From: DATENM01 sp045807725 | GTDB lineage: Bacteria > Acidobacteriota > Blastocatellia > UBA7656 | Reading direction: 5' to 3' | DNA: 64,000 nt | NCBI GenBank assembly: GCA_045807725.1 | Contig: JBJMGV010000089.1 | Location: forward strand, 6,185 to 70,184 | Part shown: one piece after another, positions 49,524-58,143 of the stretch | How positions within the stretch are numbered: position 1 is the first letter of the stretch | Layout: each line of letters opens with the position of its first letter | Position numbers and translations under genes: made by a program | The notes under the pieces: generated by a model | Database searches by the model: none | What the model was told of the DNA's origin: nothing | What the model saw: only the letters and a program-made list of their open reading frames with translations

Positions 49524-51305
49524 ATGCCTGAGATCAGATTTTTCGGCATTGGCATTCTGTCGTGGGTGACGTGGCTGCCGGCAGTCGGCGCAATCATTCT
49601 GCTCTTCTTCAACAAGGTGAGGAGCGACCGCATTCGCTGGTTTGCGAATCTCTGGATCGTGGTCTGCTTTCTCATCTCCATCCCGCTCGTCACCGGCTTT
49701 CCGGGGCGCGGCGCGGGCTACGACCGCACGCTTGGCGGCCTCCAGTTCATCGAAGACTACGACTGGATTCCTTTCATCGGCGCGCGCTATCAGTTGGGCG
49801 TTGACGGCCTGGCGCTGGTGCTGGTGATGCTGACGACGCTGATCGGCGTCGTCGCGGTGATCTGTTCGTGGAACTACATACGCGACAAAGGACGCGAGAA
49901 GGAATACTACGTCATGCTGCTGCTGTTGCAGACCGGCATGCTCGGCGCGTTCGTGGCGGCTGATCTATTTCTCTTCTTCGTCTTCTGGGAAGTGATGCTG
50001 GTGCCGATGTATTTCTTAATTGGCATATGGGGCGGCAAGAACCGGCTTTACTCGGCCATCAAGTTCTTCCTCTACACGCTGGTCGGCTCGCTGGTGATGC
50101 TGCTGGCGGTGCTGAAACTCTTCTTCGTCTTCCCGACCGTCGTCGCCGCCGACCGTCCCGCCGTCGAAGCAACGGCGCGACAACTCGCCACCAATGGCGA
50201 AACCAGCCGCTTCAACAGCGGGATGTATAACTTGATTGATAACGCGCTGGCGCGTGTGGATGGCAAAGACAAAGCCAACAACCAGCCGTTGCCGCAGGAA
50301 TACTCGCACAGCTCATTCAACATCGCCGCGCTGACGGCCATCGGCCCGCACATCAAAACCGTCTATGGCCTTAGCCTCGTCATCTGGTTGTTCGTCGGCT
50401 TCGCGCTGTCGTTCGCCATCAAAGTGCCGATGTTCCCCTTCCACACCTGGCTGCCCGACGCGCACTACGACGCGCCGACCGCCGGCTCGGTGATTCTGGC
50501 CGGCATCCTGCTGAAGATGGGAACCTATGGCTTTATGCGATTCTCTTTGCCGATCTTTCCCGACGCGGCGATGCACCCGACTGTGCGCGCGGTGATGGTC
50601 ACGCTGGCGATTATCGGCATCGTCTATGGCGCGCTGGTGGCGATGGCGCAGAAGGACGTGAAGAAGCTGATCGCTTATTCTTCAGTCTCGCACCTGGGGC
50701 TTGTGATGCTGGGTTTGTTTGCGCTGAACCCGAACGGCATCAACGGCGCGGTGATGCAGATGATCAATCACGGCATCTCGACGGGCGCGCTGTTTATGTT
50801 GGCCGGCATTCTTTACGAGCGCCGGCACACTTACGAGATCAAAGAATTCAGCGGCCTTGCGCACGTGATGCCGGTTTACGCAACGATCTTTTTGATCGTT
50901 ACGCTGTCGTCGTTAGGCTTGCCGCTGATGAACAACTTCATCGGCGAATTCCTGGCGCTGGCCGGCGCGTTCCAGGCGCGTCCATTGTGGGCAGGGTTCG
51001 GCGCTATCGGAGTCATACTGGGCGCGGCTTATATGCTGTGGCTTTACCAGCGCGTCTTCTTCGGCCAGACGACCAACGAAGCGAATCGTAACCTCGCGGA
51101 CTTGAACCGCCGCGAAGCGTGGCAGTTCGCGCCGCTGATCTTCCTGATCTTCTGGATCGGCATCTACCCGAAGCCCTTGCTGTCATACATTCAGCCGCAG
51201 ACCAATGTGGTCGTGGCGCAGGTGCAGCCGGATTACTTTAAGGCCGCGCCGCCCGCCGAAAAAGTGGCCGAAGAGAAAGCGCCGTCGGCTGAATCAACGC
51301 GATAA
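49524..51305 (+). CDS. nuoM: NADH-quinone oxidoreductase subunit M
   Basis: NuoM is an antiporter-like proton channel subunit. The 593-residue product has 13-14 hydrophobic helices, the conserved FWEVMLVPMYFLIGIWGG (catalytic Glu helix), FHTWLPDAHYDAPTAGSVIL and SSVSHLGLVMLGLFALN. An insert between helices 6 and 7 (about residues 200-260, ATARQLATNGETSRFNSGMY) and a Pro/Glu-rich tail make it longer than the ~500 typical. A Shine-Dalgarno AGGAGA lies about ten bases upstream of the ATG. It follows nuoL after 101 bases. Confidence 0.96.
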   Translation: MPEIRFFGIGILSWVTWLPAVGAIILLFFNKVRSDRIRWFANLWIVVCFLISIPLVTGFPGRGAGYDRTLGGLQFIEDYDWIPFIGARYQLGVDGLALVLVMLTTLIGVVAVICSWNYIRDKGREKEYYVMLLLLQTGMLGAFVAADLFLFFVFWEVMLVPMYFLIGIWGGKNRLYSAIKFFLYTLVGSLVMLLAVLKLFFVFPTVVAADRPAVEATARQLATNGETSRFNSGMYNLIDNALARVDGKDKANNQPLPQEYSHSSFNIAALTAIGPHIKTVYGLSLVIWLFVGFALSFAIKVPMFPFHTWLPDAHYDAPTAGSVILAGILLKMGTYGFMRFSLPIFPDAAMHPTVRAVMVTLAIIGIVYGALVAMAQKDVKKLIAYSSVSHLGLVMLGLFALNPNGINGAVMQMINHGISTGALFMLAGILYERRHTYEIKEFSGLAHVMPVYATIFLIVTLSSLGLPLMNNFIGEFLALAGAFQARPLWAGFGAIGVILGAAYMLWLYQRVFFGQTTNEANRNLADLNRREAWQFAPLIFLIFWIGIYPKPLLSYIQPQTNVVVAQVQPDYFKAAPPAEKVAEEKAPSAESTR

Positions 51306-51328
51306 CCAAGAACTGGAAACTGCCTTTT

Positions 51329-53023
51329 ATGCTCGCACTACTTCAAGCTACGCCTGACCTTTCAGCCATCGCGCGGCAGACCGTGCAATACATCACGCCC
51401 GAAGTCATCTTGACGCTCTTCGCCTGCGGCGCGCTCGTTCTGGACGTGCTGTTGCCGCGCCAGCACAAGCGATGGGTGGCGTGGACAAGTCTCGGCGGCC
51501 TGGCCTTCTCGTTCGTCTCGCTCGGCATTCTCTATACAGACATCGTGCGCCGGGGCACGCCGCGCACGGCCTTCTTCGATATGATCGTGCTCGATAACTA
51601 CGCCGTGACCTTCAAAGCCATCTTTCTTGTTGGCGCGGCGCTCTCGATCCTGCTGTCGATCAAGTACCTCGAAACCGAAGGCGAGCAGCGCGGCGAATAT
51701 TACGCGCTGATCCTCTTCTCGGTCGTTGGCATGATGTTTATGGCGTCGAGCGTTGACCTGCTGTCGCTGTTCATCTCGCTTGAATTGATGGCGGTTTCGG
51801 TCTACATCCTGGTCGGCTATCTCAGGCGCGACAAGCGGTCGAACGAAGCCTCGATGAAATACTTCCTGCTCGGCGCGTTCTCGTCGGGCGTGTTGTTGTA
51901 CGGCATCTCGATGATCTATGGCTTGACCGGCACGACCAATCTGGCGAAGATCGCTGCCAATCTGCCCATCGTGGCGACGGCCAGCTTCAATCCGTTCAAT
52001 ACCAGCGCCGCCGCCGATATGCGCTACCTCGTCTTGATGGCGATGATCCTGATGGCCGCCGGCATGTTCTTCAAGATCGCCGCCGTGCCTTTTCATATGT
52101 GGGCGCCCGACGCTTACGAAGGCGCGCCGACTTCGGTGACGGCCTTTATGTCCGTAGCCGTCAAAGCCGCCAGCTTTGCTATGTTCGGTCGCATCTTTCT
52201 GTATGGCCTGCCTGACCTGCGCAATACCATGGCCGGCGACCCGACGACCGGCGCGACGGCCTTGCCGGGCTGGGCCTTGCTGCTCGGCGTTGTAGCGGCC
52301 ATTACAATTGTCTGGGGCAACCTCGCCGCCTTGACTCAGCAAAACACCAAGCGGCTGCTCGCCTACTCGTCCATCGCGCACGCGGGCTACACGCTGACGG
52401 GACTGGTCGCCGGCAATCAGACCGGCTACACCGGCTTCATCATCTATATGGTTGTTTATACGCTGACGAACCTCGGCGTCTTCGGTTGTATCATCGCACT
52501 CAGGCGGCGCGGCATCGCCGGCGACCGAATCGAAGACTTGAACGGCTTGATGAAGAAAGCGCCTGCACTCACCGTGATGATGACGATCTTCTTACTGTCG
52601 CTCGGCGGCATACCGGCGACCGCCGGCTTCATCGGCAAGTTCTATCTCTTCGCTGGCCTGATCGAAAGCGGCAGCCCGTGGCTGGTGCGGCTGGCCATTC
52701 TCGCGGTAGTGATGAGCGTCGTGTCGCTGTATTACTACATACGCTTCATCCGCGCGATGTACATCGAAGCCGAAACCGAGCCGCAGGCCGTCGTGATGGC
52801 CGCGCCCTTGCGCGTGGCGATGGTCGCCGCCGCGTTGCTGGTCGTCTTCATCGGCGTCTACCCGCAGCCGGCCATCACCTTCACGCAACGCGCTGCCGCG
52901 ACGCCGGGCTTCCGCACCTTCGACAAGCCGCAGCCGTCAGCGAATCCGCCGGCCCCGCCCAACAATGCCCCGCGCCCCGCGCCGCCGGCAACCGGCAACC
53001 CGACAAGCCCAGGGCCGCGATAG
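51329..53023 (+). CDS. nuoN: NADH-quinone oxidoreductase subunit N
   Basis: NuoN is the third antiporter-like subunit. The 564-residue product shows LISLELMAVSVYILVGYLRR (helix with the conserved Glu), KIAAVPFHMWAPDAYEGAPT and SSIAHAGYTLTGLVAGNQ, followed by FIGKFYLFAGLIESGSPWL. The last ~50 residues are Pro/Asn/Ala-rich (PPAPPNNAPRPAPPATGNPT), an unstructured tail not present in typical NuoN. It is the last gene of the nuo cluster and is followed by a strong terminator. Confidence 0.96.
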   Translation: MLALLQATPDLSAIARQTVQYITPEVILTLFACGALVLDVLLPRQHKRWVAWTSLGGLAFSFVSLGILYTDIVRRGTPRTAFFDMIVLDNYAVTFKAIFLVGAALSILLSIKYLETEGEQRGEYYALILFSVVGMMFMASSVDLLSLFISLELMAVSVYILVGYLRRDKRSNEASMKYFLLGAFSSGVLLYGISMIYGLTGTTNLAKIAANLPIVATASFNPFNTSAAADMRYLVLMAMILMAAGMFFKIAAVPFHMWAPDAYEGAPTSVTAFMSVAVKAASFAMFGRIFLYGLPDLRNTMAGDPTTGATALPGWALLLGVVAAITIVWGNLAALTQQNTKRLLAYSSIAHAGYTLTGLVAGNQTGYTGFIIYMVVYTLTNLGVFGCIIALRRRGIAGDRIEDLNGLMKKAPALTVMMTIFLLSLGGIPATAGFIGKFYLFAGLIESGSPWLVRLAILAVVMSVVSLYYYIRFIRAMYIEAETEPQAVVMAAPLRVAMVAAALLVVFIGVYPQPAITFTQRAAATPGFRTFDKPQPSANPPAPPNNAPRPAPPATGNPTSPGPR

Positions 53024-53050
53024 CAATTAAGCCATAGCATCAGCCAGAAC

Positions 53051-53086
53051 GCCGCCGTGATTTGCGCGATGAGCGATCACGGCGGC
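53051..53086 (+). terminator. Terminator at the end of the nuo cluster
   Basis: GCCGCCGTGAT and ATCACGGCGGC form an 11-bp perfect stem around a 14-base loop, followed by GCTTTTGTTGC, 28 bases after the nuoN stop. Confidence 0.78.
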
Positions 53087-53134
53087 GCTTTTGTTGCTAT
53101 TGCAAATCGCGCGCTTCTGTTGCTCAATAGCGAT

Positions 53135-53371
53135 ATGCCTACGAATGATGACAACGACGATGGCGGCATCAGTTGGCGCGCAGCGACGGCGACGGTCGGG
53201 TTGGCGCTGGCGATTCCTTCGATGCTCTTCGTGCCGGCGCTGGTCGGCTATTGGATAGACAGCAAGTACGGCACGTCGCCGCTGTGGCTCATCGTCGGCC
53301 TCGTCATCGGATTGGCCGGCACGGCCTTCGATGTCTACCGCCTGCTCAAGCGCCTCGGACAGCTCAAGTAG
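53135..53371 (+). CDS. AtpZ/AtpI-family small membrane protein
   Basis: The 78-residue product has a short acidic start (TNDDNDDGG) and two membrane helices with a polar turn, the second one reading LIVGLVIGLAGTAFDVYRLL. The layout W-R-A-A-x-x-x-x-G-L-A, GYWIDxKxGTSPLW and GLxxGxxGTxxDVYRLLK is that of the AtpZ/AtpI family, small proteins encoded with F1Fo ATP synthase and linked to Mg2+/c-ring assembly. No atp gene follows here. atpD and atpC lie 32 kb away. The ATG at 53135 sits beyond the nuo terminator; the frame's earlier start at 53057 lies inside it. Confidence 0.78.
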   Translation: MPTNDDNDDGGISWRAATATVGLALAIPSMLFVPALVGYWIDSKYGTSPLWLIVGLVIGLAGTAFDVYRLLKRLGQLK

Positions 53372-53464
53372 AGGCTAGGGACTAGGGGCTAGGGACTAGA
53401 GAAAGCCAGGAGCGTTGATGACTTCCGTTTCTTGCCAGCCCCTAGCCCCTAGCCTCTAGTCCCT
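53372..53464. repeat. Heptamer inverted-repeat hairpin downstream of the AtpZ-like gene
   Basis: Repeats of GGCTAGG/GACTAGG (53372-53402) face CCCCTAGCCCCTAGCCTC and flanking bases (53434-53464) after a 31-base spacer. Same unit class as at 3391 and 45687. It lies between the AtpZ-like gene and suhB. Confidence 0.86.
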
Positions 53465-53503
53465 TGTATAGTTTCCTTTTCGTCAATCATCACAGGGGAG
53501 CGC

Positions 53504-54274
53504 ATGCTAGATTTTGCTATTCGAGTGGCGCAGGACGCGGGGCGGCTGTTGCGCGACCGCGTCGGCACGACCCTTGACATCGGTCTCAAAGGAGCCATCA
53601 ACATTGTTACTGACGTTGATCTGGCCAGCGAACGTTTGATTCGTGAGGCCATCGCTTCGCACTATCCGCGCCATCAGGTCTTAGGCGAAGAGGGCGGGCT
53701 GGACGATCACGGCTCGGATTATCGCTGGGTAGTCGATCCGCTCGATGGCACGACCAACTTCGCGCACGGCTTCCCGATGTTTGCCGTCTCCATCGCGCTC
53801 GAATATAAGAGCGAGACGATTGTAGGCGTCGTCTACGACCCGATGCGCGACGAGTTGTTTGCCGCCGAAAAGGGCGCGGGCGCGACGCTCAACCGCCGCC
53901 CGCTTCGCGTCTCGCAGACGGCGGAGTTGTCGAAGAGCCTGTTGTCCACCGGCTTCCCTTACGACATCCGCACGTCGAGCCTGAACAACCTGGATCACTG
54001 GCGCAACTTTGCGATGAACGCGCAGGCGTTGCGCCGCATCGGCTCGGCGGCGCTTGATCTGTGTTATGTTGCGGCGGGCCGCTTCGACGGATTCTGGGAG
54101 CTGAACCTCGGCGCGTGGGACAGCGCCGCCGGCGCGTTGATCGTTGAAGAGGCTGGCGGGCAAGTGACCGATTTTTCCGGCGGCCCGTTTTCAAAGTACG
54201 AGCCGGAGATTTTAGCCAGCAACGGGCTGATTCATCCGCAGATGATGAACATATTAGCAATGCCGAAAGGCTGA
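53504..54274 (+). CDS. suhB: Inositol monophosphatase-family phosphatase
   Basis: This 256-residue Mg2+-dependent, Li+-sensitive phosphatase has the family's metal site: LGEEGG (E), WVVDPLDGTTNFAHGFP (D-P-x-D-G-T), and later WDSAAGALIVEEAGG (W-D-x-A-A-G). The domain order and length match bacterial inositol-1-phosphatases/SuhB. Substrates could include inositol phosphates or other phosphorylated sugars. It starts after GGGGAG 7 bases upstream. A hairpin and then thrB follow, so an operon is uncertain. Confidence 0.93.
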   Translation: MLDFAIRVAQDAGRLLRDRVGTTLDIGLKGAINIVTDVDLASERLIREAIASHYPRHQVLGEEGGLDDHGSDYRWVVDPLDGTTNFAHGFPMFAVSIALEYKSETIVGVVYDPMRDELFAAEKGAGATLNRRPLRVSQTAELSKSLLSTGFPYDIRTSSLNNLDHWRNFAMNAQALRRIGSAALDLCYVAAGRFDGFWELNLGAWDSAAGALIVEEAGGQVTDFSGGPFSKYEPEILASNGLIHPQMMNILAMPKG

Positions 54275-54284
54275 ACGGTGATTG

Positions 54285-54348
54285 GCCACAGAGGCACAAA
54301 GACACAGAGGAAAATAATCTAAAAGCTCTGTGTCTCTGTGCCTCTGTG
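54285..54348. repeat. Octamer repeat as near-perfect inverted repeat between suhB and thrB
   Basis: A 24-base arm beginning CCACAGAGGCACAAAGACAC (54285) pairs with the complementary 54325-54348 arm with one mismatch across a 16-base spacer. The unit is CTCTGTG/CTCTGTGC-like with period 8. Its right end sits 14 bases before the thrB ATG, so it occupies the thrB leader. Confidence 0.85.
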
Positions 54349-54362
54349 GCAATTCTGGGCGC

Positions 54363-55295
54363 ATGCGAACTGAGATTACCATTCCCGCTTCGACTTCAAA
54401 TCTGGGCGCGAGCTTTGATGCGGTCGGGCTGGCGCTGGCGCTTTATCTGCGCGTCGCGGTCGAAGCCGCCGCAGAGCATTTTGTAATCAATCCCACAGGC
54501 GAAGGCGCAGAGACGATTGAGCGCGGCGAAGCGAATTTGATTGCTCGTGTTGCTCGCTTTGTCGCCGAACGTCGCGGGCGCGCAATCAGCGGCGCGCGTT
54601 TGTCTGTCACCAGCGAGATTCCGCTGGCGCGAGGACTCGGCAGCAGCAGCTCGGCCATCATCGCCGGCATATCGGTCTACGAAGCGCTCGCCGGCGAACG
54701 CTTGAACGAGGAAGAAATCTTCCGCTACGCGCTGCACTTTGAAGGGCACGGCGACAATCTCGCGCCGAGCTTACTAGGCGGGCTGGTCGTCGCCTGCGTT
54801 GTTGAAGGTGACGAAGACCAATCGCTCGTTACCATCAAACGCGCGTGGCCTGACGATGTGAAGATCGTGCTGGCCGTGCCCGATTACGAGATGAACACCG
54901 CCGAGATGCGCCGCGCCTTGCCGCAACAAATCGCGCTCGCTGACGCCGTGTTCAACGTGCAGCGCGCCGCGCTGTTGCAAGCCGCAATTACGGAGCGGCG
55001 CTTTGAATTGTTGAGCGAAGCCTTGCGCGACCGCCTGCATCAGCCGCACCGCGCGCCTTACGGGCCGGGCTTGAGCGAGGTGTTAGAGTTGAACAACGAG
55101 ACGCGCCAACATCCCGGCTTGCTCGGCGTTGCCATCAGCGGCGCGGGTTCAACCGTCATCGCCTTTGCCAATGATCGCTTCGCCGAGATTGCCGCCTTGC
55201 TCGCCACAAGGATGGCGCGTGTGGGTGTGCGCGCCCGCACCTTCGCCGTTGCGGTTGACAATCGCGGGCGCATCGTTAAGAGTTTCGATTCGTGA
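54363..55295 (+). CDS. thrB: Homoserine kinase
   Basis: This GHMP-family kinase phosphorylates homoserine in threonine synthesis. The 310-residue product begins with MRTEITIPASTSNLGASFDA (the ribose/substrate-loop start of the family), contains the ATP-binding glycine/serine motif PLARGLGSSSSAIIAG and ends with SGAGSTVIAFAND-type phosphate-binding region. The ATG at 54363 is preferred over the frame's opening at 54330, which lies in the repeat. No Shine-Dalgarno sequence is visible. thrA and thrC are not nearby. Confidence 0.94.
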   Translation: MRTEITIPASTSNLGASFDAVGLALALYLRVAVEAAAEHFVINPTGEGAETIERGEANLIARVARFVAERRGRAISGARLSVTSEIPLARGLGSSSSAIIAGISVYEALAGERLNEEEIFRYALHFEGHGDNLAPSLLGGLVVACVVEGDEDQSLVTIKRAWPDDVKIVLAVPDYEMNTAEMRRALPQQIALADAVFNVQRAALLQAAITERRFELLSEALRDRLHQPHRAPYGPGLSEVLELNNETRQHPGLLGVAISGAGSTVIAFANDRFAEIAALLATRMARVGVRARTFAVAVDNRGRIVKSFDS

Positions 55296-55391
55296 GTCGT
55301 GAGTTTTGAAAAGCAGTAGCCCCTCACCTCGCTCTGCTCGTTTAAGCTGGAAGTTCAACACCGCTCAAGCTGTTTTCAGTGAGGTTCATCC

Positions 55392-56384
55392 GTGCGCATT
55401 CGTGTCTTCATTCTTCTGTCGTTGCTCGCTCTGTACTCGGTCGCATGCAGAGGCGTCGCCGTGCGCGAACACGTTGCCGGCGTTGCCGCCGATCAACCGT
55501 CTGAACAAACACCAGCCGCGCCGCAGGTCAGCGGCGAATTTCAACCGGCCCTCGCGCAACTGGCGGCGGAAGGCTTGCGCTTGAAAGAGGCCAGGGAGGC
55601 CAGTTTGGAGGCCGGCGCGCGTCACCTGGCGGCGACCTTCGAGCGCGCGGGCGCGAAAGACTCCGCGCAGCGTTACGAGTTCCGCATCCTTGAAAGCGAT
55701 GGCCGCGCGGCACGTACCATCTTTCGCCGCACAGACTTTTTCTTCTCTTTCGCGGCGACCGGCGAGTTGCAGGAGCTGAACGGCACGGACATCAACGGCG
55801 ACGGCCTTAAAGAGATCATCGTGCAGAGTTCGAGCGGCGGCAATTGCTGGAGCTGTAATCCGACAGAGGTCTATCAAGTCCGCAATCATAGAGGCGAGCT
55901 GATCGCTGCCGGCCCGATTCAGCACGTCGCCGACCTGGATGGCGACGGCACGCGCGAATTGATCGTCGCCGACACGCGCTGGGAATCTTACGACGACCTT
56001 TCGCACGCCGCTTCGCCGACCGCGTTGATGGTCTACGCGTGGCGCGGCGGGCGCTACGTTTACGCGTCGAAAGATTTCGCCGACTTCTATCGTGGCGAGA
56101 TCAATCGCCTGCGCTCGGCGATTGACGAAGCGAAGGCCGACATCACGGCTGAAGACTTTTCCGACGAAGCTTATGTCGGGATGTCGCTGGCGCTGGCGAT
56201 CACCTACGCGCACGCAGGCCAAACCGAGCGCGGCATCAAAGAGCTTGAAACGTTATTCAACGCCAACGCGCTTTCCGCCGCGCAGACGAAACACCGCGCT
56301 CAGATGCTCGAAGATTTTCGCAACGGTGAAAGCGCCAAGAAGCTGCGCGAGATGAAAGCGGGCAATGCGATGCCGATCAGTTAA
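55392..56384 (+). CDS. Lipoprotein with FG-GAP-like calcium-loop motifs
   Basis: This 330-residue product starts with a GTG codon, followed by a lipoprotein signal (VFILLSLLALYSVAC, lipidated Cys at about 19). It has a low-complexity linker and two Asp-loop motifs, DINGDGLKEIIVQSSSGGNC and DLDGDGTRELIVADTRWES, of the FG-GAP/VCBS form DxDxDGxxDLV. The latter resembles beta-propeller or dockerin-like calcium loops. The C-terminal ~80 residues are helical and may form TPR-like pairs. The outer-membrane or periplasmic role is unknown. Its stop overlaps the stop of the convergent plsC by 4 bases. Confidence 0.8.
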   Translation: MRIRVFILLSLLALYSVACRGVAVREHVAGVAADQPSEQTPAAPQVSGEFQPALAQLAAEGLRLKEAREASLEAGARHLAATFERAGAKDSAQRYEFRILESDGRAARTIFRRTDFFFSFAATGELQELNGTDINGDGLKEIIVQSSSGGNCWSCNPTEVYQVRNHRGELIAAGPIQHVADLDGDGTRELIVADTRWESYDDLSHAASPTALMVYAWRGGRYVYASKDFADFYRGEINRLRSAIDEAKADITAEDFSDEAYVGMSLALAITYAHAGQTERGIKELETLFNANALSAAQTKHRAQMLEDFRNGESAKKLREMKAGNAMPIS

Positions 56385-57103
56385 TCGGCTTGATGAGGAG
56401 CCGTGGCGGGTTCGGTTGATGCGAGATGGCTTTCGACCGCCGCCGACGAGTCGCCGCTTTTGTCAGGCAGCATATCGGGCGCGACGGCGCTGGCGACGGC
56501 AGCGAAGGTTTGACGCGCCAGCTCGCGCGCCTTTGATTTCAATTCCAATCGGCTCGTGCCTTCGGGCAAGCGTTCTACCGCGATGGGCGGGTGATAGGTG
56601 ACGATGAGCTTGGCGGCGCGCGGGAAGAAACGGCCTACCGGCCATATTTTTTCGCCGCCGTTGATTGACACGGGAACGACCGGCACGCCATAGGTCAGCG
56701 CAAAACGGAACGCGCCCATCTTGAACGGCATCAGCTTGCCGTTGCGCGTGCGCCCGCCTTCGGGAAAGATCACCAGCGCGCGTCCGGCCTGTAACACCTC
56801 GTGCGCGGCGCGCTGTGCCGACGCATCGACGCCATCGAGACTCACAGGGAATGCGCCGAAGACGCGCATCATCTGGCCGAGCACCGGAATCTTGAACGGC
56901 TTGTCCCAGGCCATATAATAAATCCGCCGGCGAATCGGCACGGTGATCCAGATCGGGTCGGCGTAGGTCGCGTGATTGGGCGTAATCAGACACGCGCCTT
57001 CAGCCGGGATGTTTTCGACGCCACGAAATTCGGCCTTGAACCAGATGCGGCACAGCCAGCCAACCAACGGTCTGAGCAGATCAATGATGAATTTCATGGC
57101 CAT
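56381..57103 (-). CDS. plsC: 1-acyl-sn-glycerol-3-phosphate acyltransferase
   Basis: The 240-residue protein has the acyltransferase catalytic motif NHATYAD (HX4D, ~residues 39-44) and the second block FPEGGRTRNGKL, which binds glycerol phosphate; the ALTYGVPVVPVSINGGEKI segment follows. PlsC attaches the second acyl group to make phosphatidic acid, the precursor of phospholipids. An N-terminal hydrophobic helix (IDLLRPLVGWLCRIWF) would bind the membrane. The start could also be the Met two codons later. It is transcribed convergently with the lipoprotein. Confidence 0.92.
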   Translation of the reverse strand: MAMKFIIDLLRPLVGWLCRIWFKAEFRGVENIPAEGACLITPNHATYADPIWITVPIRRRIYYMAWDKPFKIPVLGQMMRVFGAFPVSLDGVDASAQRAAHEVLQAGRALVIFPEGGRTRNGKLMPFKMGAFRFALTYGVPVVPVSINGGEKIWPVGRFFPRAAKLIVTYHPPIAVERLPEGTSRLELKSKARELARQTFAAVASAVAPDMLPDKSGDSSAAVESHLASTEPATAPHQAD

Positions 57104-57243
57104 TGATGTTTACCCGCGAGGCGCTGAACGACAACCGAAGTCGAAGTCATTAAACACTGTCATCCGTCGCCCGCGCAAGCGGCGCTCTCGCGTAACGCTG
57201 ACGCGCTTCTTGAAGCCGTGAGTCGCGCTTGTTAAATTGGAAT

Positions 57244-57858
57244 ATGGTTTACGAACGCACCTACGACCATCTTAAAGATGCGCTCTCGCCGCATCTCGAC
57301 GCCGACGCGCTCGCCTTCATCCGCCGGGCGTACGAGCTTGCCGCCGCCGTTCACGCGACGCAGATGCGCGACGAAGGCACGCCCTACATCCTTCATCCGC
57401 TGCGCGTAGCGATGTCGCTGGTCGATGAGTTAAAGATTACCTCGCCGACCTTGATCAGCGCGGCCCTGCTGCACGATGTGATCGAAGACAGCCGGGAGCA
57501 TTACGCGCATGGCCAAGTCACGCGCGAAGACATCGCCGCCGCGTTGGGCGAAGAGGTCGCCGAGATCGTCTGGCTGTTGAGCAAATTTGAAGACGTGACG
57601 TTGCCCGCTTACCTCGCCGCGATTGAAGCCGCGGCTTCGACGGGTGCGCCTCTGGTCAAGCTTGCCGACCGCCTCGATAACCTGCGCTTCCTGACGCACT
57701 CGCCGAAAACGGGCAAGATTCACAACTACATTCGCACCACCGAAATCTTCTACTTGCCGATGGCGCGGCGCACCAATCGCTACCTTTACGACGAGCTTGC
57801 GCGCCTTGTCGAAGAGGCTCGCCGCCACCTCGCCGAGATCACCCGCCAGAGGCTCTAA
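57244..57858 (+). CDS. HD-domain hydrolase of the RelA/SpoT type (stand-alone)
   Basis: The 204-residue protein has the HD hydrolase core seen in bifunctional ppGpp enzymes: H in TPYILHPLRVAMSL, HD-x-x-E-D in ALLHDVIEDSREHY, and VKLADRLDNLRFL (K-x-A-D-R-x-x-N). It lacks the synthetase, TGS and ACT domains, so it resembles small alarmone hydrolases (Mesh1-like), although other phosphoester substrates are possible. The ATG at 57244 was taken; a TTG five codons earlier is possible. It is followed by an intrinsic terminator. Confidence 0.88.
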   Translation: MVYERTYDHLKDALSPHLDADALAFIRRAYELAAAVHATQMRDEGTPYILHPLRVAMSLVDELKITSPTLISAALLHDVIEDSREHYAHGQVTREDIAAALGEEVAEIVWLLSKFEDVTLPAYLAAIEAAASTGAPLVKLADRLDNLRFLTHSPKTGKIHNYIRTTEIFYLPMARRTNRYLYDELARLVEEARRHLAEITRQRL

Positions 57859-57861
57859 AAA

Positions 57862-57888
57862 TCTGCGAAATGGTCGATTTTTCGCAGA
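57862..57888 (+). terminator. Terminator after the HD hydrolase
   Basis: TCTGCGAAA and TTTCGCAGA form a 9-bp stem around a 9-base loop, followed by CTTTTTGCC, directly after the stop codon. Confidence 0.8.
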
Positions 57889-57944
57889 CTTTTTGCCCTT
57901 TTCTGGTTTGCGAAAAGGGGCCGAAATAGGGTAAAATTAAGCTT

Positions 57945-58094
57945 GTAGAAAAAGGCGAAATTGATCCCGCACGCCTCCTTTGCGGCCCACTCAACACGGC
58001 AGCAGGAATGCCGAGCCGAGCGCTCGCTTCGGCCCGTGTTGTGCAGTAGGAGCACGTGGTGGCTGGCCGAGCGGCGGCAGCGAGCCGCCGGGCC
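57945..58094 (+). promoter_or_regulatory. Structured leader upstream of gyrA
   Basis: Between the previous terminator and gyrA, CAACACGG (57992-57999) pairs with CCGTGTTG (58034-58041) around an inner GC-rich stem, and CGGCGGC (58072-58078) pairs with GCCGCCG (58084-58090), extended by flanking GGCC. A 13-codon frame beginning ATGCCGAGCCGAGCGCTC lies within the first hairpin. Supercoiling-sensitive or attenuation-type control is possible; no known RNA family is recognised. Confidence 0.45.
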
Positions 58095-58143
58095 AAGAGA
58101 CCCCTTAATCATCCGAAGCAGCATTTGACGAAAGAGATAAACC

